Below, piece after piece: positions 24,609 through 32,975 of a DNA stretch of 37,193 nucleotides; positions within the stretch are counted from its first letter, which is position 1, and every line of letters starts with the position of its first letter. The translations under genes were made by a program, and so were the position numbers. Location: positions 1 through 37,193 of the forward strand of contig CAJNCG010000006.1 in NCBI GenBank assembly GCA_905221205.1, read 5' to 3'. This DNA is from a bacterium. Lineage in GTDB: Bacteria; Bacillota; Bacilli; Lactobacillales; Streptococcaceae. The notes under the pieces are model-generated. The model was not told where the DNA came from. It saw nothing but the letters and a program-made list of their open reading frames with translations, and searched no databases.

Positions 24609-25232
24609 ATGTTGAATAAGATAAGAGACTATCTAGACTTTGCAGGTTTGCAGTACCGTAATCCAGATAAAGCTGGGGAAGAACGAGAGAAAATGCTGGA
24701 ATTCCGCCATAAAGGTCAAGAGGCTCGAAAAGCCTTTACAGAACTGGCTAAAGCATTTCAGATAAGTCATCCAGAATGGCAACTCCAACAGACAAGTCAG
24801 TGGATGAACCAAGCGCAGCGTTTGAGACCACACTTATGGGTTTATCTACAGCGTGAGGGAAAAGTGACAGAACCTATGATGGCTCTTCGTTTGTATGGAA
24901 CACCTGCTGACTTTGGAATTTCTTTGGAAGTCAGTTTCATAGAGCGCAAGAAAGATGAGCAAACCTTAGAGCAACAAGCCAAGGTATTAGAAGTTCCAGT
25001 GGTAGAAGGAATTTATTATCTAGCCTACTCAGATGGTCAAAGTCAAAGATGGGATGCGAACGAAGAAAATCGTCAGGTTTTAGTCGAGAAGGTAGGAAGT
25101 CAAGAAATCCGAAAAGTATTAGTTAAAGCAGATGTTTCTTTTATTGAAAATCAATCATTAGAAGCAATTTTAGAAAAATTGGAAGAAGCATATGAACGCT
25201 TACTTCCCTACTATCAGGCGACCAGAGGGTAG
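24609..25232 (+). CDS. Unrecognised conserved-looking cytoplasmic protein
   Basis: 207 residues; I do not recognise the family with confidence. It opens with a helical, charged segment (about 1-75) containing YRNPDKAGEEREKMLEFR. A mixed middle has RPHLWVYLQREG and ALRLYGTPADFGISLEVSF (about 76-115), followed by a second charged region and a C-terminal coiled-coil-like helix (ENQSLEAILEKLEEAYERL). No signal peptide, membrane segment or nucleotide-binding motif. GAGGAGG lies 8 bases before the ATG at 24609. It is the only gene between the jag terminator and the tkt promoter; no promoter of its own is obvious in the 50-base gap. The middle part loosely recalls the N-terminal domain of McrB-type proteins, but this is speculation. 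Confidence 0.6.
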   Translation: MLNKIRDYLDFAGLQYRNPDKAGEEREKMLEFRHKGQEARKAFTELAKAFQISHPEWQLQQTSQWMNQAQRLRPHLWVYLQREGKVTEPMMALRLYGTPADFGISLEVSFIERKKDEQTLEQQAKVLEVPVVEGIYYLAYSDGQSQRWDANEENRQVLVEKVGSQEIRKVLVKADVSFIENQSLEAILEKLEEAYERLLPYYQATRG

Positions 25233-25267
25233 AAATCATGAGACTTATCTAGAGTCGAATTGATTTA

Positions 25268-25296
25268 TTGCTATTCTATGTATTTTTTCATATAAT
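25268..25296 (+). promoter_or_regulatory. tkt promoter
   Basis: TTGCTA (25268-25273), 17 bases, TATAAT (25291-25296). Start near 25303. Confidence 0.8.
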
Positions 25297-25302
25297 AGTA
25301 AA

Positions 25303-25350
25303 ATAGAATGTGTGATCCAATAATCACCTCAAATAGAAAGGAAATTCTAT
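25303..25350 (+). other. tkt leader with ribosome-site hairpin
   Basis: ATAGAA (25333-25338) and TTCTAT (25345-25350) can pair, leaving the ribosome site AGGAAA in the loop and the first two bases of ATG in the stem. An upstream GTGAT/ATCAC pair (25312-25327) is also present. Confidence 0.3.
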
Positions 25351-27325
25351 GTCAAATCTATCTGTTAATGCAATCCGTTTCCTAGGTATTGACGCTATCA
25401 ACAAAGCCAACTCAGGTCACCCAGGTGTGGTTATGGGAGCAGCTCCGATGGCTTATAGCCTCTTTACAAAACAACTTCGTATCAATCCAGCACAACCAAA
25501 CTGGATCAACCGCGACCGCTTTATTCTGTCAGCAGGTCATGGTTCAATGCTTCTTTATGCCCTTCTTCACCTTTCTGGTTTTGAAGATGTCAGCATGGAT
25601 GAGATTAAGAGCTTCCGTCAATGGGGTTCAAAAACACCTGGTCACCCAGAATTTGGCCATACAGCAGGTATTGATGCTACTACTGGACCTCTAGGGCAAG
25701 GGATTTCGACTGCCACTGGTTTTGCCCAAGCAGAACGTTTCTTGGCAGCCAAATATAACCGAGAAGGCTACAACATCTTTGACCACTATACTTACGTTAT
25801 CTGTGGAGACGGAGACTTGATGGAAGGTGTCTCAAGCGAGGCGGCTTCATACGCAGGCTTGCAAAAATTGGATAAGTTGGTTGTTCTTTATGATTCAAAT
25901 GACATCAACTTGGATGGTGAGACAAAGGATTCCTTCACTGAAAGCGTTCGTGACCGTTACAATGCCTACGGTTGGCATACAGCCTTGGTTGAAGATGGAA
26001 CAGACTTAGAAGCTATCCATGCTGCTATCGAAACAGCTAAAGCTTCAGGTAAACCATCTTTGATTGAAGTGAAGACGGTTATTGGATACGGTTCTCCAAA
26101 CAAACAAGGAACTAATGCTGTACACGGTGCCCCTCTTGGAGCAGATGAAACTGCGGCTACTCGCCGAGCGCTCGGTTGGGACTATGAACCATTTGAAATT
26201 CCAGCTGAAGTTTATGCTGATTTCAAAGAACATGTTGCAGACCGTGGAGCATCAGCTTATCGAGCTTGGACAAAATTAGTTGCAGATTATAAAGAAGCTC
26301 ATCCAGAACTAGCAGCAGAAGTAGAAGCCATCATCGATGGACTTGATCCAGTTGAAGTGACTCCGGCAGACTTCCCAGCCTTAGAAAATGGCTTCTCTCA
26401 AGCAACTCGTAATTCAAGCCAAGATGCCTTGAACGTTGTAGCTACTAAGTTACCAACCTTCCTAGGTGGATCAGCTGACCTTGCTCACTCAAACATGACT
26501 TATATCAAGACTGATGGACTTCAAGATGACGCTAATCGCTTGAACCGTAATATTCAGTTTGGTGTTCGTGAATTTGCAATGGGAACTATCTTGAACGGGA
26601 TGGCTCTTCACGGTGGACTTCGTGTATACGGTGGTACTTTCTTCGTCTTCTCTGACTATGTGAAGGCAGCTGTCCGCTTGTCAGCCTTGCAAGGACTTCC
26701 TGTGACTTATGTCTTTACCCACGATTCTATTGCAGTTGGGGAAGATGGCCCAACGCACGAACCCGTTGAGCACTTAGCAGGTCTTCGTGCTATGCCAAAT
26801 CTAAATGTTTTCCGTCCAGCAGATGCGCGTGAAACTCAAGCAGCTTGGTACCTTGCAGTGACAAGTGAGAAAACCCCAACCGCCCTTGTCTTGACACGTC
26901 AAAACTTGACTGTCGAAGAAGGAACAGACTTTGACAAGGTTGCAAAAGGTGCCTATGTTGTCTATGAAAATGCAGCAGACTTTGATACTATCTTGATTGC
27001 TACAGGCTCAGAGGTCAATCTTGCTGTCTCAGCTGCCAAAGAATTGGCTAGTCAAGGCGCAAAAGTCCGCGTAGTCAGCATGCCATCTACAGATGTCTTT
27101 GATAAACAAGATGCAGCTTACAAGGAAGAAATTCTTCCAAATGCAGTTCGCCGACGTGTTGCAGTCGAAATGGGTGCAACTCAAAACTGGTACAAATATG
27201 TTGGTCTCGATGGTGCCGTTCTAGGTATTGATACCTTTGGAGCTTCTGCTCCAGCACCAAAAGTATTGGCAGAATATGGCTTTACTGTTGAAAATCTTGT
27301 AAAAGTCGTTCAAAACTTGAAATAA
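25349..27325 (+). CDS. tkt: Transketolase
   Basis: 658 residues, full length; called recP in pneumococcus. It transfers two-carbon ketol units between sugar phosphates in the non-oxidative pentose phosphate pathway using thiamine diphosphate and Mg2+. Signatures: [10 protein letters not shown] and AAPMAYSLF at the N-terminus, GPLGQGIS, the TPP motif [15 protein letters not shown], the catalytic His in HGAPLG and [19 protein letters not shown] in the pyrimidine domain. SD AAAGGAAA. Own promoter and terminator. In TIGR4, as I recall, ascorbate-PTS genes lie on this gene's flank; none are here. Confidence 0.97.
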   Translation: MSNLSVNAIRFLGIDAINKANSGHPGVVMGAAPMAYSLFTKQLRINPAQPNWINRDRFILSAGHGSMLLYALLHLSGFEDVSMDEIKSFRQWGSKTPGHPEFGHTAGIDATTGPLGQGISTATGFAQAERFLAAKYNREGYNIFDHYTYVICGDGDLMEGVSSEAASYAGLQKLDKLVVLYDSNDINLDGETKDSFTESVRDRYNAYGWHTALVEDGTDLEAIHAAIETAKASGKPSLIEVKTVIGYGSPNKQGTNAVHGAPLGADETAATRRALGWDYEPFEIPAEVYADFKEHVADRGASAYRAWTKLVADYKEAHPELAAEVEAIIDGLDPVEVTPADFPALENGFSQATRNSSQDALNVVATKLPTFLGGSADLAHSNMTYIKTDGLQDDANRLNRNIQFGVREFAMGTILNGMALHGGLRVYGGTFFVFSDYVKAAVRLSALQGLPVTYVFTHDSIAVGEDGPTHEPVEHLAGLRAMPNLNVFRPADARETQAAWYLAVTSEKTPTALVLTRQNLTVEEGTDFDKVAKGAYVVYENAADFDTILIATGSEVNLAVSAAKELASQGAKVRVVSMPSTDVFDKQDAAYKEEILPNAVRRRVAVEMGATQNWYKYVGLDGAVLGIDTFGASAPAPKVLAEYGFTVENLVKVVQNLK

Positions 27326-27329
27326 TCCT

Positions 27330-27357
27330 AAAAATCAGGGCGCAAGCTCTGGTTTTT
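27330..27357 (+). terminator. tkt terminator
   Basis: AAAAATCAGGGC/GCTCTGGTTTTT (12 bp, two wobbles) with a GCAA tetraloop. Confidence 0.88.
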
Positions 27358-27382
27358 CTTACTAGAAAAGCAAGGTACAACC

Positions 27383-27411
27383 TTGTAAAAGTAACTGAAA
27401 TTTGATATAGT
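27383..27411 (+). promoter_or_regulatory. yajC promoter
   Basis: TTGTAA (27383-27388), 17 bases, TATAGT (27406-27411) preceded by TGA. Start near 27418. Confidence 0.75.
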
Positions 27412-27441
27412 AGTCCTATGTAAAAGACAAAGGAGAAGAAA

Positions 27442-27741
27442 ATGAATCCAAATTATACATTTTTAATCATGCTTGTAGCGATGTTGGGCTTGATGTTCTT
27501 TATGCAACGCTCTCAAAAGAAACAAGCACAAAAACGTATGGAAAGCTTAAATAAACTACAAAAAGGCTATGAAGTTATTACAATCGGTGGACTTTACGGA
27601 ACAGTTGATGAAGTAGATACTGAGAAGAGAACGATTGTTCTTGATGTAGATGGAGTTTACTTGACTTTTGAACTAGCTGCTATCAAGACAGTATTACCGC
27701 TGAAAGAAACTGCTTCACTAGAAGGCGCAATTGAAAAATAA
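27442..27741 (+). CDS. yajC: Preprotein translocase accessory subunit YajC
   Basis: 99 residues: one N-terminal transmembrane helix (about 4-21, TFLIMLVAMLGLMFFM), the conserved RSQKKQAQKRMESLNKLQKG stretch, and a small cytoplasmic beta domain with ITIGGLYGTVDEVD. YajC associates with SecDF and SecYEG. AAAGGAG site; monocistronic with its own terminator. Confidence 0.94.
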   Translation: MNPNYTFLIMLVAMLGLMFFMQRSQKKQAQKRMESLNKLQKGYEVITIGGLYGTVDEVDTEKRTIVLDVDGVYLTFELAAIKTVLPLKETASLEGAIEK

Positions 27742-27742
27742 G

Positions 27743-27766
27743 ACGGGATCACGAACTCCCGTTTTT
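27743..27766 (+). terminator. yajC terminator
   Basis: ACGGGA (27743-27748) pairs with TCCCGT (27757-27762), followed by a T tract. Starts directly at the stop codon. Confidence 0.8.
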
Positions 27767-27787
27767 CTATAAAAGAAAGGAAATGGG

Positions 27788-28231
27788 ATGAAAAAACTAG
27801 TCTTTGTCTGTCTAGGAAATATTTGCCGCAGCCCTATGGCCGAGTTTGTTATGAAATCAATGACAGATAACTACGAAGTCCAAAGTAGAGCGACGTCCTC
27901 TTGGGAACATGGTAATCCGATTCATAAGGGAACTCAGGGAATTTTTCAACAGTATGAGATTCCTTATGACAAGAACAAGACATCGCTTCAGATTAGTAAG
28001 GAAGATTTTGAAGCCTTTGATTATATTATCGGAATGGACGCTTCAAATGTTTCTGACCTACGTCAGATGTGTCCAGTAGACTGTCAAGATAAGATTTACT
28101 CATTTGCATCTGAAAGTGTTTCAGATCCTTGGTATACAGGAGATTTTGAGGAAACTTATCGGCGTGTTCAAGAGGGTTGTCAAGCTTGGTTAGAACGTTT
28201 AGAAAAGGAGAGTGAAGGTGGAAAATCTTAA
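27788..28231 (+). CDS. Low-molecular-weight protein-tyrosine phosphatase
   Basis: 147 residues. The P-loop CLGNICRSPMAE carries the CX5R catalytic Cys and Arg near residues 8-14. The general-acid Asp is in VSDPWYTGDF. The fold is the LMW-PTP/arsenate-reductase type, and the DPWY motif favours the phosphatase. It may act on protein phosphotyrosine, for example in control of capsule or wall synthesis. SD AAAGGAAA. Overlaps the MORN gene by 14 bases, so the two are translationally coupled. There is no clear promoter after the yajC terminator; readthrough or an unseen promoter supplies the transcript. Confidence 0.92.
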   Translation: MKKLVFVCLGNICRSPMAEFVMKSMTDNYEVQSRATSSWEHGNPIHKGTQGIFQQYEIPYDKNKTSLQISKEDFEAFDYIIGMDASNVSDLRQMCPVDCQDKIYSFASESVSDPWYTGDFEETYRRVQEGCQAWLERLEKESEGGKS

Positions 28232-28628
28232 GAATTTTTACGACAAGTATCGTGTCTATCTGACTCGTCCACGTTTAGAGCTTTTAGCAGTAGTTACCAT
28301 TGTTTTCTGTGCTGTACTCGTCTTTTTTCTGAATATTCCCGGAAAAGGTGTCTTAAAACTGGATAATGGAACGATTGTTTATGACGGCAGTCTTGTCCGT
28401 GGTAAAATGAATGGTCAAGGAACCATTACCTTCCAAAATGGAGACCAATATACAGGTGGTTTCAGCAATGGAGCCTTCAACGGAAAAGGTACCTTTCAAT
28501 CCAAAGAAGGCTGGACCTACGAAGGTGATTTTGTAAATGGTCAAGCTGAAGGAAAAGGAAAACTAACAACAGAACAAGAAGTCGTTTATGAAGGGACTTT
28601 TAAACAAGGCGTTTTTCAACAAAAATAA
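28218..28628 (+). CDS. Membrane-anchored MORN-repeat protein
   Basis: 136 residues from GTG 28218, seven bases after AAAGGAG; a GTG two codons earlier would crowd the ribosome site. Residues about 18-42 are a transmembrane helix (LLAVVTIVFCAVLVFFL). Residues about 58-136 are about four MORN repeats of roughly 23 residues (YDGSLVRGKMNGQGTITF, YTGGFSNGAFNGKGTF, YEGDFVNGQAEGKGKL, YEGTFKQGVF). The charge pattern (RPR after NFYDKYRVYLT, then the helix) suggests the repeats lie outside the cell. MORN repeats bind lipids or proteins. Function unknown; coupling to the tyrosine phosphatase suggests a shared job. Confidence 0.85.
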   Translation: MENLKNFYDKYRVYLTRPRLELLAVVTIVFCAVLVFFLNIPGKGVLKLDNGTIVYDGSLVRGKMNGQGTITFQNGDQYTGGFSNGAFNGKGTFQSKEGWTYEGDFVNGQAEGKGKLTTEQEVVYEGTFKQGVFQQK

Positions 28629-28629
28629 A

Positions 28630-28647
28630 GCCTCCTTATCAAAGGAG
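28630..28647 (+). terminator. Hairpin after the MORN gene
   Basis: CCTCCTT/AAGGAGG (7 bp) with loop ATCA, directly after the stop codon. The tail TATTATT is a poor T tract, so termination may be partial. Confidence 0.55.
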
Positions 28648-28665
28648 GTATTATTAGAAATATAA

Positions 28666-28677
28666 AGTAAGCGCTTA
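28666..28677 (+). promoter_or_regulatory. cre-like palindrome between the MORN gene and adhE
   Basis: GTAAGCGCTTAC is a perfect 12-bp palindrome with the CcpA core AAGCGCTT; two outer positions differ from the cre consensus. It is about 200 bases upstream of the adhE start. Confidence 0.45.
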
Positions 28678-28716
28678 CCTGTAAATCCCCTTTCTTTCCA
28701 AGTCCCTCTTCCAAAT

Positions 28717-28831
28717 AAGTTTGTGAAATAAAAAATATTTGAAATAAGTTTCACAAACTTTGAAGAAAAAACCTGATAAGAAAAGAAAATGAGAAACATT
28801 TCACAAGGAACTAAAAATTCTTTGTGAAATG
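28717..28831. repeat. Two nested inverted repeats built from Rex-like half-sites
   Basis: AAGTTTGTGAAA (28717-28728) is inverted at 28749-28760; CATTTCACAAGGAA (28797-28810) is inverted at 28818-28831 with a 7-base loop. Each arm contains TTGTGAAA or its complement, the Rex half-site. The stretch 28789-28806 (ATGAGAA-N4-TTCACAA) is itself close to a full Rex site. Together with the site at the promoter this makes five half-sites within about 175 bases. Confidence 0.7.
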
Positions 28832-28843
28832 TTTATGAAACTG

Positions 28844-28872
28844 TTTACAAAGTTGAAATAATGCGTTATAAT
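28844..28872 (+). promoter_or_regulatory. adhE promoter
   Basis: TTTACA (28844-28849), 17 bases, TATAAT (28867-28872). Start near 28879. Confidence 0.88.
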
Positions 28873-28876
28873 AAAC

Positions 28877-28894
28877 TTGTGAAAAAATTAACAA
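28877..28894 (+). promoter_or_regulatory. Rex operator at the adhE start site
   Basis: The 18-mer TTGTGAAAAAATTAACAA fits the Rex consensus TTGTGAAnnnnTTCACAA with two differences. It covers the transcription start immediately after the -10, so Rex would block initiation until NADH rises. adhE is a classical Rex target. Confidence 0.75.
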
Positions 28895-28927
28895 AGGATT
28901 AAATCCTTGAAAGCTATGGAGGAAAAT

Positions 28928-31579
28928 ATGGCTGATAAAAAAACTATGACACCAGAGGAAAAGAAACTCGCTGCTGAAAAGCATGTCGATGGGTTGGTGC
29001 AAAAAGCTCTAGTTGCCCTTGAAGAAATGCGTAAATTGGATCAAGAGCAAGTTGACTACATCGTAGCTAAAGCATCAGTGGCAGCTTTGGATGCCCACGG
29101 AGAATTGGCTTTACACGCCTATGAAGAAACAGGACGTGGTGTATTTGAAGATAAAGCAACTAAGAACTTGTTTGCTTGTGAACACGTGGTAAACAACATG
29201 CGCCACACTAAGACAGTTGGTGTTATCGAAGAAGACGATGTAACAGGTTTGACTCTCATCGCTGAACCGGTTGGTGTTGTCTGTGGTATTACTCCTACAA
29301 CAAACCCAACATCAACAGCAATCTTTAAATCTTTGATTTCATTGAAGACACGTAACCCAATCGTCTTTGCCTTCCATCCATCAGCACAAGAATCATCTGC
29401 TCATGCAGCACGTATCGTCCGCGATGCAGCTATCGCAGCTGGTGCTCCTGAAAACTGTGTGCAATGGATTACTGAACCATCTATGGAAGCAACAAGTGCC
29501 CTTATGAACCACGAAGGTGTTGCAACAATTCTTGCAACTGGTGGTAATGCCATGGTTAAAGCTGCATACTCATGTGGTAAACCAGCTCTTGGGGTAGGTG
29601 CCGGAAACGTGCCAGCTTATGTTGAAAAATCAGCAAACATCCGCCAAGCAGCTCACGATATCGTCATGTCTAAATCATTTGATAACGGTATGGTCTGTGC
29701 ATCTGAACAAGCGGTTATCATTGATAAAGAAATTTACGATGAATTTGTAGCAGAGTTCAAATCTTATCACACTTACTTTGTGAATAAGAAAGAAAAAGCA
29801 CTTCTTGAAGAGTTCTGCTTCGGCGTGAAAGCAAACAGTAAAAACTGTGCTGGTGCGAAATTGAACGCTGACATCGTTGGTAAACCAGCAACTTGGATTG
29901 CAGAACAAGCAGGATTTACAGTGCCAGAAGGAACAAACATTCTTGCTGCAGAATGTAAAGAAGTTGGTGAAAATGAGCCATTGACTCGTGAAAAATTGTC
30001 ACCAGTTATCGCAGTTTTGAAATCTGAAAGCCGTGAAGATGGTATTGCAAAAGCTCGTCAAATGGTTGAATTTAACGGTCTTGGACACTCAGCAGCCATC
30101 CATACAGCTGACGAAGAATTGACTAAAGAATTTGGTAAAGCTGTTAAAGCTATTCGTGTTATCTGTAACTCACCTTCTACTTTCGGTGGTATCGGGGACG
30201 TTTACAATGCCTTCTTGCCATCATTGACACTCGGATGTGGTTCTTACGGACGCAACTCAGTTGGGGATAACGTTAGTGCCATTAACCTCTTGAATATCAA
30301 AAAAGTCGGAAGACGGAGAAATAACATGCAATGGATGAAACTTCCTTCAAAAACATACTTTGAACGTGATTCAATTCAATACCTTCAAAAATGTCGTGAC
30401 GTTGAACGTGTCATGATCGTTACTGACCATGCCATGGTAGAGCTTGGTTTCCTTGATCGTATCATCGAACAACTTGACCTTCGTCGCAATAAGGTTGTTT
30501 ACCAAATTTTCGCTGATGTAGAACCAGATCCAGATATCACTACAGTTGAGCGTGGTACTGAAATCATGCGTGCCTTCAAACCAGATACAATTATCGCTCT
30601 CGGTGGTGGATCTCCAATGGATGCCGCTAAAGTAATGTGGCTCTTCTACGAACAACCAGAAGTGGACTTCCGTGACCTTGTTCAGAAATTCATGGATATC
30701 CGTAAACGTGCCTTCAAGTTCCCATTGCTTGGTAAGAAGACTAAATTCATCGCGATCCCAACTACATCTGGTACAGGATCTGAAGTAACACCATTTGCCG
30801 TTATCTCTGATAAAGCAAACAACCGTAAATACCCAATCGCTGACTACTCATTGACACCAACTGTGGCAATCGTAGACCCTGCTTTGGTATTGACAGTTCC
30901 TGGATTTGTAGCTGCTGATACTGGTATGGACGTATTGACCCACGCGACTGAAGCTTACGTATCACAAATGGCTAGCGACTACACTGACGGTTTGGCACTT
31001 CAAGCCATCAAACTTGTATTCGAAAACCTTGAAAGCTCAGTTAAGAATGCAGACTTCCATTCACGCGAGAAAATGCACAACGCTTCAACAATCGCTGGTA
31101 TGGCCTTTGCCAATGCCTTCCTAGGTATTTCTCACTCAATGGCTCACAAGATTGGTGCGCAATTCCACACAATCCACGGTCGTACAAATGCTATCTTGCT
31201 TCCATACGTTATCCGCTACAATGGTACACGTCCAGCTAAGACAGCAACATGGCCTAAGTACAACTACTACCGTGCAGATGAAAAATACCAAGATATCGCA
31301 CGCATGCTTGGACTTCCAGCTTCTACTCCAGAAGAAGGTGTGGAATCTTACGCAAAAGCTGTCTACGAACTTGGTGAGCGCGTAGGTATCCAAATGAACT
31401 TCAAAGCACAAGGAATCGATGAAAAAGAATGGAAAGAACATTCTCGTGAATTGGCCTTCCTTGCTTATGAAGACCAATGTTCACCAGCTAACCCACGTCT
31501 TCCAATGGTTGACCACATGCAAGAAATCATCGAAGATTCTTACTATGGTTACAAAGAAAGACCAGGACGCCGTAAATAA
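28928..31579 (+). CDS. adhE: Bifunctional acetaldehyde-CoA/alcohol dehydrogenase
   Basis: 883 residues from ATG 28928; GGAGG (28918-28922) fixes this start and a TTG seven codons earlier is rejected. The N-terminal CoA-dependent aldehyde dehydrogenase (about 1-440) has catalytic C257 in FDNGMVCASEQ. A linker near 450 (VGRRRNNMQW) joins the C-terminal iron alcohol dehydrogenase (about 455-883), with GGGSPMDAAK for NAD and iron ligands in DVLTHATEAY and GISHSMAHKIGAQFHTIHGR. It reduces acetyl-CoA to ethanol and regenerates two NAD+, and assembles into spirosome filaments. The promoter region carries Rex sites. Codon use is strongly biased, as in highly expressed genes. Confidence 0.97.
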   Translation: MADKKTMTPEEKKLAAEKHVDGLVQKALVALEEMRKLDQEQVDYIVAKASVAALDAHGELALHAYEETGRGVFEDKATKNLFACEHVVNNMRHTKTVGVIEEDDVTGLTLIAEPVGVVCGITPTTNPTSTAIFKSLISLKTRNPIVFAFHPSAQESSAHAARIVRDAAIAAGAPENCVQWITEPSMEATSALMNHEGVATILATGGNAMVKAAYSCGKPALGVGAGNVPAYVEKSANIRQAAHDIVMSKSFDNGMVCASEQAVIIDKEIYDEFVAEFKSYHTYFVNKKEKALLEEFCFGVKANSKNCAGAKLNADIVGKPATWIAEQAGFTVPEGTNILAAECKEVGENEPLTREKLSPVIAVLKSESREDGIAKARQMVEFNGLGHSAAIHTADEELTKEFGKAVKAIRVICNSPSTFGGIGDVYNAFLPSLTLGCGSYGRNSVGDNVSAINLLNIKKVGRRRNNMQWMKLPSKTYFERDSIQYLQKCRDVERVMIVTDHAMVELGFLDRIIEQLDLRRNKVVYQIFADVEPDPDITTVERGTEIMRAFKPDTIIALGGGSPMDAAKVMWLFYEQPEVDFRDLVQKFMDIRKRAFKFPLLGKKTKFIAIPTTSGTGSEVTPFAVISDKANNRKYPIADYSLTPTVAIVDPALVLTVPGFVAADTGMDVLTHATEAYVSQMASDYTDGLALQAIKLVFENLESSVKNADFHSREKMHNASTIAGMAFANAFLGISHSMAHKIGAQFHTIHGRTNAILLPYVIRYNGTRPAKTATWPKYNYYRADEKYQDIARMLGLPASTPEEGVESYAKAVYELGERVGIQMNFKAQGIDEKEWKEHSRELAFLAYEDQCSPANPRLPMVDHMQEIIEDSYYGYKERPGRRK

Positions 31580-31593
31580 TCGTTTATCAGCCT

Positions 31594-31621
31594 AGAGACA
31601 GGAATTTCCTGTCTCTTTTTT
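31594..31621 (+). terminator. adhE terminator
   Basis: AGAGACAGG (31594-31602) pairs with CCTGTCTCT (31608-31616), closed by A-T, followed by six T residues. Confidence 0.88.
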
Positions 31622-31782
31622 GTGAAATTGGAGTATCGAAAATAAATTTTAGCTTTCTATTTTAGATTTTTATCTCAAAAGAAAAGTGGGAAATGACTAT
31701 GTAGATAAAGAAAGACAGCAGTATAGGCTTTGAAAGAAGAAAGAAAAATAAGTAAGGTGTAGACAAAAAACAACGCCCGTAC
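31622..31782. other. Non-coding spacer between adhE and gapA
   Basis: AT-rich spacer of about 160 bases with no open frame of note, no terminator, no repeat and no recognisable RNA. The gapA promoter follows directly. Confidence 0.6.
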
Positions 31783-31811
31783 TTGCAATTAAACTTAAAT
31801 AGTTATATAAT
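31783..31811 (+). promoter_or_regulatory. gapA promoter
   Basis: TTGCAA (31783-31788), 17 bases, TATAAT (31806-31811), a near-consensus promoter. Start near 31818; the leader is about 80 nt and ends with TAAGGAGGAA. Confidence 0.85.
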
Positions 31812-31897
31812 AGGTTTGTTGAAAGGTGATTTGTAGTGATTCAAGTTACTCTTTTCACAATAAAAATTTCATGATTTTCATAAGGAGGAAATCACTA

Positions 31898-32908
31898 ATG
31901 GTAGTTAAAGTTGGTATTAACGGTTTCGGACGTATCGGTCGTCTTGCTTTCCGTCGTATCCAAAACGTAGAAGGTGTTGAAGTTACTCGTATCAACGACC
32001 TTACAGATCCAGTTATGCTTGCACACTTGTTGAAATACGACACAACTCAAGGTCGTTTCGACGGTACTGTTGAAGTTAAAGAAGGTGGATTTGAAGTTAA
32101 CGGTAAATTCATCAAAGTTTCTGCTGAACGTGATCCAGAACAAATCGACTGGGCTAACGACGGTGTAGAAATCGTTCTTGAAGCTACTGGTTTCTTTGCT
32201 AAGAAAGCAGCTGCTGAAAAACACTTGCACGCTGGTGGTGCTAAGAAAGTTGTTATCACTGCTCCTGGTGGAAACGACGTTAAAACAGTTGTATTCAACA
32301 CTAACCATGACGTTCTTGATGGTACTGAAACAGTTATCTCAGGTGCTTCATGTACTACAAACTGTTTGGCTCCAATGGCTAAAGCTCTTCAAGACAACTT
32401 TGGTGTTGTAGAAGGATTGATGACTACTATCCACGCTTACACTGGTGACCAAATGATCCTTGACGGACCACACCGTGGTGGTGACCTTCGCCGTGCTCGC
32501 GCTGGTGCTGCAAACATCGTTCCTAACTCAACTGGTGCTGCAAAAGCTATCGGTCTTGTAATCCCAGAATTGAACGGTAAACTTGACGGATCTGCACAAC
32601 GCGTTCCAACTCCAACTGGATCAGTTACTGAATTGGTAGCAGTTCTTGAAAAGAACGTTACTGTTGATGAAGTGAACGCAGCTATGAAAGCAGCTTCAAA
32701 CGAATCATACGGTTACACAGAAGATCCAATCGTATCTTCAGATATCGTAGGTATGTCTTATGGTTCATTGTTTGACGCAACTCAAACTAAAGTTCTTGAC
32801 GTTGACGGTAAACAATTGGTTAAAGTTGTATCATGGTACGACAACGAAATGTCATACACTGCACAACTTGTTCGTACTCTTGAATACTTCGCAAAAATCG
32901 CTAAATAA
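31898..32908 (+). CDS. gapA: Glyceraldehyde-3-phosphate dehydrogenase
   Basis: 336 residues from ATG 31898 (AAGGAGG nine bases upstream; the frame is open further 5' but only into the leader). NAD-dependent glycolytic enzyme. [16 protein letters not shown] is the cofactor-binding start, and catalytic C152 lies in [12 protein letters not shown] with the partner His in [26 protein letters not shown] ends the protein. In streptococci this protein is also found on the surface, where it binds plasminogen. Extreme codon bias marks very high expression. Monocistronic. Confidence 0.98.
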   Translation: MVVKVGINGFGRIGRLAFRRIQNVEGVEVTRINDLTDPVMLAHLLKYDTTQGRFDGTVEVKEGGFEVNGKFIKVSAERDPEQIDWANDGVEIVLEATGFFAKKAAAEKHLHAGGAKKVVITAPGGNDVKTVVFNTNHDVLDGTETVISGASCTTNCLAPMAKALQDNFGVVEGLMTTIHAYTGDQMILDGPHRGGDLRRARAGAANIVPNSTGAAKAIGLVIPELNGKLDGSAQRVPTPTGSVTELVAVLEKNVTVDEVNAAMKAASNESYGYTEDPIVSSDIVGMSYGSLFDATQTKVLDVDGKQLVKVVSWYDNEMSYTAQLVRTLEYFAKIAK

Positions 32909-32921
32909 TTCTTGAGTTGAT

Positions 32922-32952
32922 AAAAAAGCAAGGCCTCTGGTCTTGCTTTTTT
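32922..32952. terminator. Terminator between gapA and the convergent rlu gene
   Basis: AAAAAAGCAAGGCC/GGTCTTGCTTTTTT (14 bp, one G-T) with loop TCT. A and T tracts on both sides allow it to act in both directions. Confidence 0.88.
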
Positions 32953-32975
32953 ATATAGAAAAATAGATGACACAA

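Noticed and set aside
28211..28217. Earlier GTG start (28212) for the MORN gene
   Set aside because: It lies one base after AAGGAG, too close for initiation; the GTG at 28218 has normal spacing.
31895..32308. Minus-strand 137-residue open frame opposite gapA
   Set aside because: It arises from the strong codon bias of gapA; Ser/Thr/Phe/Asn-rich shadow sequence with no motif.
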